A DNA stretch of 64,000 nucleotides, taken from NCBI RefSeq assembly GCF_965227735.1, contig NZ_OZ245776.1, positions 4,898,001 to 4,962,000 on the forward strand, written 5' to 3'. The DNA is from Larkinella sp965227735 (GTDB lineage Bacteria; Bacteroidota; Bacteroidia; Cytophagales; Spirosomataceae). The position numbers and the translations under genes were made by a program. Below, piece by piece: positions 59,473 through 64,000 of this stretch (the first letter of the stretch is position 1; each line of letters begins with the position of its first letter). The notes under the pieces were generated by a model. The model saw nothing but the letters and a program-made list of their open reading frames with translations, did not search any database and was not told the DNA's origin.

Positions 59473-60743
59473 AACTGCTCGCTAAAACCAACCGCATTTA
59501 CCTGGCTTTCTCGCTGGTTATTTACCTCTTCGCCGGGCTGGCCTTCTACCAGGTTGTCCGGATTCTGATTTACAACGAAGTCGAAACCCGCCTGAAGGTG
59601 GAAAAACGGGATTTTGAAGCCTATCTGAAACAGCACAAAGCCTGGTCGGATACGACCTATTTTGTTGAAAACAAGATCGATGTCGATCCGGTGGGCACTC
59701 ATTCAGGCCAACTGGAAACCTTTAGCGACACGTTGATCCAAAACCGGTACGACAATGAACTAATGCCTTTTCGGCAGCTTACATTCTATGTTCCCATCCA
59801 GGGTGTGACACACCGGGTCGCCATCCGGAAATCCCTGATTCAATCCTACCAACTCATTGAAGTCATCACGGTGACGATGGCGGCCTGTCTGGGGTTGCTG
59901 CTGCTCGGCACGTTCTGGTTTCAAGGGAAACTGTCGGGGCGGCTCTGGCTGCCGTTCTACGAAAGCCTGTCCCGCATTAAACGCTTCAATCTGGCGAGTG
60001 CAACGCCCCTGCAACTCGACAAACCGGAGATCAACGAGTTCCGGGAACTGAATGAAGTGCTGCGCAAGATGGGCGACAAAATGCAGCAGGATTACCGCAG
60101 CCTGAAGGAATTTACCGAAAATGCATCCCACGAAATCCAGACGCCCCTCGCCCTGATCAACGCCAAAGTGGAGCAACTCATTCAGTCGGAAAAACTGACG
60201 GAAACGCAAACCCGCTGGATCGAGGACATTTACCAGGCCTCCCGGCGCATGGCCCGGCTGAATCAGGGATTACTCTTGCTGGCAAAAATTGATAATCATC
60301 AATTTACCGACAACCAAACCGTTGACCTGGCGGCTTTGCTGGCCGCAAAACTGGGTGCGATGGACGAGGTGTTGCTCCACAAACGAATTGCGGTGGAGAT
60401 CGGGAATTTGGCCCCTTTTGCGGTTCAACTGCCCCCGGCGCTGGCCGATAGCCTGGTGACGAATCTGGTCAACAATGCCATCAAGCACAACCACGCGGAG
60501 GGGCGCGTCGAACTGCGGTCCGACGGAAAAAGCCTGACACTGGGCAATACCGGTCATGCGCTGGTTTCGAATCCCGAACGCTTGTTTGAACGCTTCAAAA
60601 AAGAAGGCTCCAGCCCGGATTCCGTGGGCCTGGGTCTGGCCATCATCAAGGAAATCTGCGACACCTATGGGTTGCAGGTGCACTACGACGAAAACAATGG
60701 CTGGCACCGGTTTGGTATTTCCCGGAAAGTGAACGAAGAGTAA
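59469..60743 (+). CDS. Membrane histidine kinase
   Basis: 424 residues starting at a GTG overlapping the regulator stop. Membrane segments at about 12-33 and 135-157 enclose a short periplasmic sensor. HisKA has His221 (TENASHEIQTPLA). The catalytic domain has NLVNNAIKHNHAEGRV, an unusual LGNTGHAL in place of the usual DxGxG box, and SVGLGLAIIKEICD. No clear HAMP is seen. It is the partner of the regulator at 58795. Confidence 0.93.
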   Translation: MKLLAKTNRIYLAFSLVIYLFAGLAFYQVVRILIYNEVETRLKVEKRDFEAYLKQHKAWSDTTYFVENKIDVDPVGTHSGQLETFSDTLIQNRYDNELMPFRQLTFYVPIQGVTHRVAIRKSLIQSYQLIEVITVTMAACLGLLLLGTFWFQGKLSGRLWLPFYESLSRIKRFNLASATPLQLDKPEINEFRELNEVLRKMGDKMQQDYRSLKEFTENASHEIQTPLALINAKVEQLIQSEKLTETQTRWIEDIYQASRRMARLNQGLLLLAKIDNHQFTDNQTVDLAALLAAKLGAMDEVLLHKRIAVEIGNLAPFAVQLPPALADSLVTNLVNNAIKHNHAEGRVELRSDGKSLTLGNTGHALVSNPERLFERFKKEGSSPDSVGLGLAIIKEICDTYGLQVHYDENNGWHRFGISRKVNEE

Positions 60744-60800
60744 CCCTGGCAGCGGTTTCGGTTTATGCAGAAGGGTTGTGCATTGCCTGACTCTTTAAGC

Positions 60801-61865
60801 CTATTTGCATCCCAAAAACCGTTGATACCGCTCGTTGGCATCGAACAGGGCCTGTTGCTGCGCATCGGTTAAGGTGGTGAACAGGCTGGTTTCGATCAAA
60901 ACCGCATCTTTCTTCAACGTCCGTTTCCAGGTGCCAGCCACCCGCCCGTCGATCACGATAACCGGGCTGAAAATACCGTTGCCGGTTTTGGTGATCTGCG
61001 CCGGGTCCAAACCGCCAAGCGGGGCGCTCCGGTCTTTGTAGGCGACCAGATATTCGTCGTAAACCGGTAACAGATAGGCGGTTGTGGTGTTGCTGGGCAG
61101 GGCAGGCAGCGACGCGGGCATCCAGTACGTTTGACCATCCACCACCTCCGACACAAAACCGGATTTGATCAGATCCATCCCGGCTCTGGCATCGGTCAGC
61201 GTCAGGCCCGACCACCAGCTAAAATCCGCCAGCGTTGCCGGGCCGTGGCTGGTAAAATACCGCCGGGTCCATTCGGCCAGGGCTTCTTCGCGCAGCAGCG
61301 GTTTGGTGGGCGGCACCCAGTCGTCCAGCAGCGTGAACGTAAACTCCTTGCCACGTCGGATGCCGTGGCAAAGCAGCCGGTCGTAGGACGCCCGCGCCAG
61401 CAGCATACTCAGGCGGTTTTCGTGGGCCGGAATGCCCGCCTGTTCAAGAGCGGTTTTTAATTCGGAGCGAGTCAGGTGTTGGCCGCCGGACAACACTTTC
61501 GTAAAAACCGCCTTACTTCTTGCAATAACCGGTTCGTTGAGTTCAAGCTGGCGGAAATGACTGGCGTAGAGGGTTTGCAAACGGGGCTGGTTCAGTTCCA
61601 GAATCCAGTGAATATCGGCAGCCGCCACAAAATGCAGGGTGCCGCGCATTGGCCAGGTTCTCAGGATGATCCGGTTGGCAATCGCCTGCTCGATGTCGGC
61701 GTCGGTGCTGCCGGGGAGCCGGTTGCCGATGGCCCATTTGCCGGCGGCATAATCCTGCCCCTGAACAGCCCCAAACCAGGCTACCAGGTCGCCTGGGGTT
61801 GTCAGCGATGGTTGCATGAGGTGCTGCTGAGAAAGGCGGTATTGAACGATGTCCGAATGGGTCAT
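60801..61865 (-). CDS. Winged-helix DNA-binding (HTH_42, AlkZ/YcaQ-like) protein
   Basis: 354 residues from the ATG at 61865 (MTHSDIVQYRLSQQHL); upstream in-frame ATGs add unconserved residues. The N-terminal part has WFGAVQGQDYAAGKWAIGNR, with a Q-x-Q pair like the catalytic motif of AlkZ-type glycosylases, and RIILRTWPMRGTLHFVAAAD. Tandem winged-helix features follow. AlkZ-like enzymes unhook DNA crosslinks or protect against genotoxins, but many homologues are uncharacterised. It is a single gene. Confidence 0.82.
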   Translation of the reverse strand: MTHSDIVQYRLSQQHLMQPSLTTPGDLVAWFGAVQGQDYAAGKWAIGNRLPGSTDADIEQAIANRIILRTWPMRGTLHFVAAADIHWILELNQPRLQTLYASHFRQLELNEPVIARSKAVFTKVLSGGQHLTRSELKTALEQAGIPAHENRLSMLLARASYDRLLCHGIRRGKEFTFTLLDDWVPPTKPLLREEALAEWTRRYFTSHGPATLADFSWWSGLTLTDARAGMDLIKSGFVSEVVDGQTYWMPASLPALPSNTTTAYLLPVYDEYLVAYKDRSAPLGGLDPAQITKTGNGIFSPVIVIDGRVAGTWKRTLKKDAVLIETSLFTTLTDAQQQALFDANERYQRFLGCK

Positions 61866-62046
61866 GGGTGCGCGGTGAAAAGAGACGATGGCGTGTCGTG
61901 ATTGGGCTGATTGGTATATCATGTTGATACAGCGTAAAAGTACAACCGACTGGTGACAGCCCTGTGTCAGCAGCAAAAATCGGGCGTTTGCATTTTTGAA
62001 AAATTTCCCCGCTTATTTTTTCACAGGTGTTGATAACTTTGTACCC

Positions 62047-62919
62047 ATGCCATCCCAACTCATTCAGCAACAAGAACCCGCGCCAGCCCTGTCGGGAATC
62101 GATCTCGATGCTTATTTTCAGCGCATCGGCTACACAGGAGACCGTATGCCCACGCTCGAAACGCTGCGAACCCTCCAGCGGCTCCACACCGAAACCATTC
62201 CGTTCGAAAACCTCAACCCGTTGCTGGGTCTGCCGGTTTTGCTGGACAGTGATTCGCTTCAGCAAAAAATGGTGCAGCGTGGGCGGGGCGGGTATTGTTT
62301 CGAGCAAAACCGGCTGTTGAGCTTCGTTCTGCAAGCGCTGGGTTTTCAGGTTCGGGGGCTGGCCGCCCGCGTTCTCTGGAACGTTCCGGAAGGCAGCGTC
62401 AAAGCCATCACGCACATGTTGCTGCAGGTGGAGATGGGGCCGGAATCGTACCTGGTGGATGTGGGTTTTGGCGGTTTGTCGCCCACCGGCCCCGTACGGC
62501 TTGAGCTGAATACGGTGCAGGAGACTCCCCATGAACCGTTCCGGTTGATCGAGTCAAACGGTGAGCTGGAAGTACAGGCGGAAGTCAGAAACGAGTGGCG
62601 GTCGTTGTATCGCTTTACGTTGCGGGAGTTCCTGTTGCCTGATTATGAAATGTTTAGCTTTTATCTGTGTACGCATTCCAACTCGTATTTTCTCCGCAGT
62701 CTGGCCGTTGCCCGAACGACGGCCGACCGGCGGTATGGCCTGCGCGATACGGTTTTGACGACGCATCGTTTGGGGGGCGAATCGGAGCAACGGGAACTTG
62801 GCAGCGTGGCCGAATTCCGCACGGTACTCGAAGAAATTTTTCGGCTGACGCTACCCGATACGCCAAACCTTGACGCAACTTTGCAGCGCATTATCGATGC
62901 ATCATCCGCGGATCAATAA
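62047..62919 (+). CDS. Arylamine N-acetyltransferase
   Basis: 290 residues from the ATG at 62047. The NAT catalytic triad is Cys84 (GRGGYCFEQN), His124 (AITHMLLQVE) and Asp139 (LVDVGFGG). The N-terminal helical domain includes ETIPFENLNPLLG. It transfers acetyl from acetyl-CoA to arylamines or hydrazines. A TAACTTTG -7 element (62034-62041) ends only 5 bp before the ATG, which predicts an almost leaderless mRNA or an internal start. Confidence 0.94.
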   Translation: MPSQLIQQQEPAPALSGIDLDAYFQRIGYTGDRMPTLETLRTLQRLHTETIPFENLNPLLGLPVLLDSDSLQQKMVQRGRGGYCFEQNRLLSFVLQALGFQVRGLAARVLWNVPEGSVKAITHMLLQVEMGPESYLVDVGFGGLSPTGPVRLELNTVQETPHEPFRLIESNGELEVQAEVRNEWRSLYRFTLREFLLPDYEMFSFYLCTHSNSYFLRSLAVARTTADRRYGLRDTVLTTHRLGGESEQRELGSVAEFRTVLEEIFRLTLPDTPNLDATLQRIIDASSADQ

Positions 62920-63049
62920 CTATTTTGTGGTTACCCGGTTTCGTATTGTAAAGGGGGCGCTGTCGCTTTTCAGTACAGACTGCCCGGTTTGATTTTGATA
63001 GAACGAAATAAATTGCCGAGATTGGGCGCTTACTTTATCATCCTATCCC

Positions 63050-63700
63050 ATGAATATTAGCAGCGTATTTCAAAACAACGAAAAGTGGATCGCCGAGAAA
63101 CTGGCTGGCGACGAAGATTATTTCACCAAGTTGTCGCAGGGGCAACAGCCGGAGTTTCTCTATATTGGCTGTTCCGACAGCCGGGTTACTGCCGAAGACC
63201 TGATGGGGGTTAAGCCGGGGGAAGTGTTCGTTCACCGCAACATTGCAAACCTGGTCAACAACGTCGATTTGAATGTCATGTCGGTGCTGAATTATGCCGT
63301 TCGGCACTTGAAAGTCAACCATGTGGTCGTGTGTGGACACTACAATTGCGGGGGGGTGAAAGCGGCTATGGAACCGGTCGATCTGGGGATTTTGAACCCG
63401 TGGTTGCGCAACATCCGCGATGTATACCGCTATCACAAGGACGAATTGAATGCCATTGAGGACGTTAAAGCCCGTTACGACCGGCTCGTGGAACTGAATG
63501 TGGAAGAACAGTGTGTCAACCTGATCAAAACCGCGGCCATTCAGGAAGCCTTCCGCGAGCGGGGCGTCCGGGTTCACGGCTGGGTGTTCGACGTTCGCAC
63601 CGGAAAATTGATCGATCTGAAGATTAATTTTGAAGAGAAAATGAAAAGCATCATGGAGATTTATAACCTCTATGAGCCCGTTTCACCTATAGTGAAATAA
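63050..63700 (+). CDS. Beta-class carbonic anhydrase
   Basis: 216 residues. Zinc ligands Cys41, His97 and Cys100 (YIGCSDSRV; VCGHYNCGGV), with the Asp43/Arg45 pair of the active site. It interconverts CO2 and bicarbonate in the cytoplasm. TACTTTAT (about 63029) may be its -7 element. It is a single gene followed by a 28-bp palindrome. Confidence 0.95.
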   Translation: MNISSVFQNNEKWIAEKLAGDEDYFTKLSQGQQPEFLYIGCSDSRVTAEDLMGVKPGEVFVHRNIANLVNNVDLNVMSVLNYAVRHLKVNHVVVCGHYNCGGVKAAMEPVDLGILNPWLRNIRDVYRYHKDELNAIEDVKARYDRLVELNVEEQCVNLIKTAAIQEAFRERGVRVHGWVFDVRTGKLIDLKINFEEKMKSIMEIYNLYEPVSPIVK

Positions 63701-63757
63701 GTCGGGCCAAAACAAATCTGCATGGCCTCAGGCTCAATTCGATATCCGTTACTGACT

Positions 63758-63785
63758 GCCGTACGGCTTAATTAAGCCGTACGGC
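63758..63785. repeat. Perfect 28-bp palindrome after the carbonic anhydrase gene
   Basis: GCCGTACGGCTTAA joined to its exact inverse with no loop. No T-run follows. It sits 57 bp past the carbonic anhydrase stop; it may be a protein-binding site or a remnant of a palindromic repeat. The rest of the 63701-63935 gap is AT-rich with no further feature. Confidence 0.7.
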
Positions 63786-63935
63786 CGGTTGAAAACCCGG
63801 GAGGTATAATTCCAAAAGACTTTATTGATCAGAGAACTTCATTAACTTGCTTTATGGTGTTTAGGATTTAGGGTAATAAGCGAAAGTGTTGATATTCTTT
63901 TGCTATTTTTAAGTTGTTGGATAATTGGCTACATT

Positions 63936-64000
63936 ATGAACCATTTTAGAATTGAAGAATTAGTGGTTAACAAAATAGGGCCGTTTGCTCATTTGAAGAT
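63936..64000 (+). CDS. Start of an ATPase-like protein (partial, cut by the window edge)
   Basis: Only 21 residues are visible: MNHFRIEELVVNKIGPFAHL, then K. The pattern of a strand followed by N-x-IGPF resembles the N-terminus of AAA/SMC-type ATPases such as those in OLD-like or phage-defence systems. The upstream region and gene start are AT-rich compared with the rest of the window. Too little is visible for a firm call. Confidence 0.45.
   Translation, partial: MNHFRIEELVVNKIGPFAHLK

Noticed and set aside
1..64000. tRNA, rRNA, riboswitch or transposase genes
   Set aside because: I looked for conserved tRNA arms, known riboswitch cores and transposase motifs and saw none; a covariance-model search would be the decisive test.

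Overview
The window looks like a chromosomal segment of a Bacteroidota (Cytophagales) bacterium, probably of the Spirosoma/Larkinella group. Evidence: a SusC/SusD pair with an ECF sigma/FecR (DUF4974) regulator, a protein with a gliding-motility (type IX secretion) C-terminal domain, promoters of the Bacteroidota TAnnTTTG type, little use of Shine-Dalgarno sites, and Tat signals of the RRxILKRL kind. No rRNA, tRNA, CRISPR array, prophage or transposase was seen. The family assignment comes from protein motifs and general knowledge; no database search was possible.

Layout. 1-6.9 kb: SusD (cut by the window edge), SusC, FecR and a divergent ECF sigma factor. 7.1-11.6 kb: a secreted subtilase, a type IX cargo-like protein and a DUF5009 membrane protein. 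11.9-25.3 kb: an orphan FecR, then a long co-oriented metabolic cluster: Tat-signal RidA, Tat-signal SelA-like PLP enzyme, exported amidohydrolase, PQQ-type dehydrogenase with cytochrome c, cytochrome c, second sugar-dehydrogenase-like protein, second PLP enzyme, second amidohydrolase, BASS transporter and SMP-30 lactonase. 25.3-27.6 kb: a PAS histidine kinase and a REC-CRP fusion regulator. 27.8-37.4 kb: thioredoxin-like protein, TPR protein, ClC channel, DUF389 protein, LysR/MdaB pair, Na+/H+ antiporter, and a PIN toxin-antitoxin pair. 37.6-44.3 kb: GH19-like muramidase/chitinase, a large cytochrome c dehydrogenase, a luciferase-like oxidoreductase, and TetR with a Rossmann protein. 44.4-51.5 kb: a two-component system with a small membrane protein, a candidate sRNA, an orphan ECF sigma factor and a ThuA/dehydrogenase/cytochrome fusion. 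51.7-60.7 kb: VOC protein, small lipoprotein, tripartite RND efflux operon, and a divergent two-component system. 60.8-64 kb: AlkZ-like protein, arylamine N-acetyltransferase, carbonic anhydrase, and the start of an ATPase-like gene.

How the genes may work together. The 13-25 kb cluster reads as an exported pathway: dehydrogenases passing electrons to cytochrome c, a lactonase, amidohydrolases, PLP ammonia-lyase-like enzymes with an exported RidA to clear enamine/imine products, and an importer. Separately, four promoters in the window (TPR gene, ClC gene, small membrane protein/kinase operon, candidate sRNA) carry the same operator: four CTAAG-type half-sites at 11-bp steps, followed 10 bp later by the -7 element. 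This is the geometry expected for an OmpR-type regulator, and the regulator encoded at 46.2-46.9 kb is the obvious candidate.

Gene boundaries are rich in palindromic repeats. At least two dispersed families are visible: one built from CGGTWTW heptamers ending in GGGCTGACGC, and one carrying a GCGTACCT...GGCACGC core.
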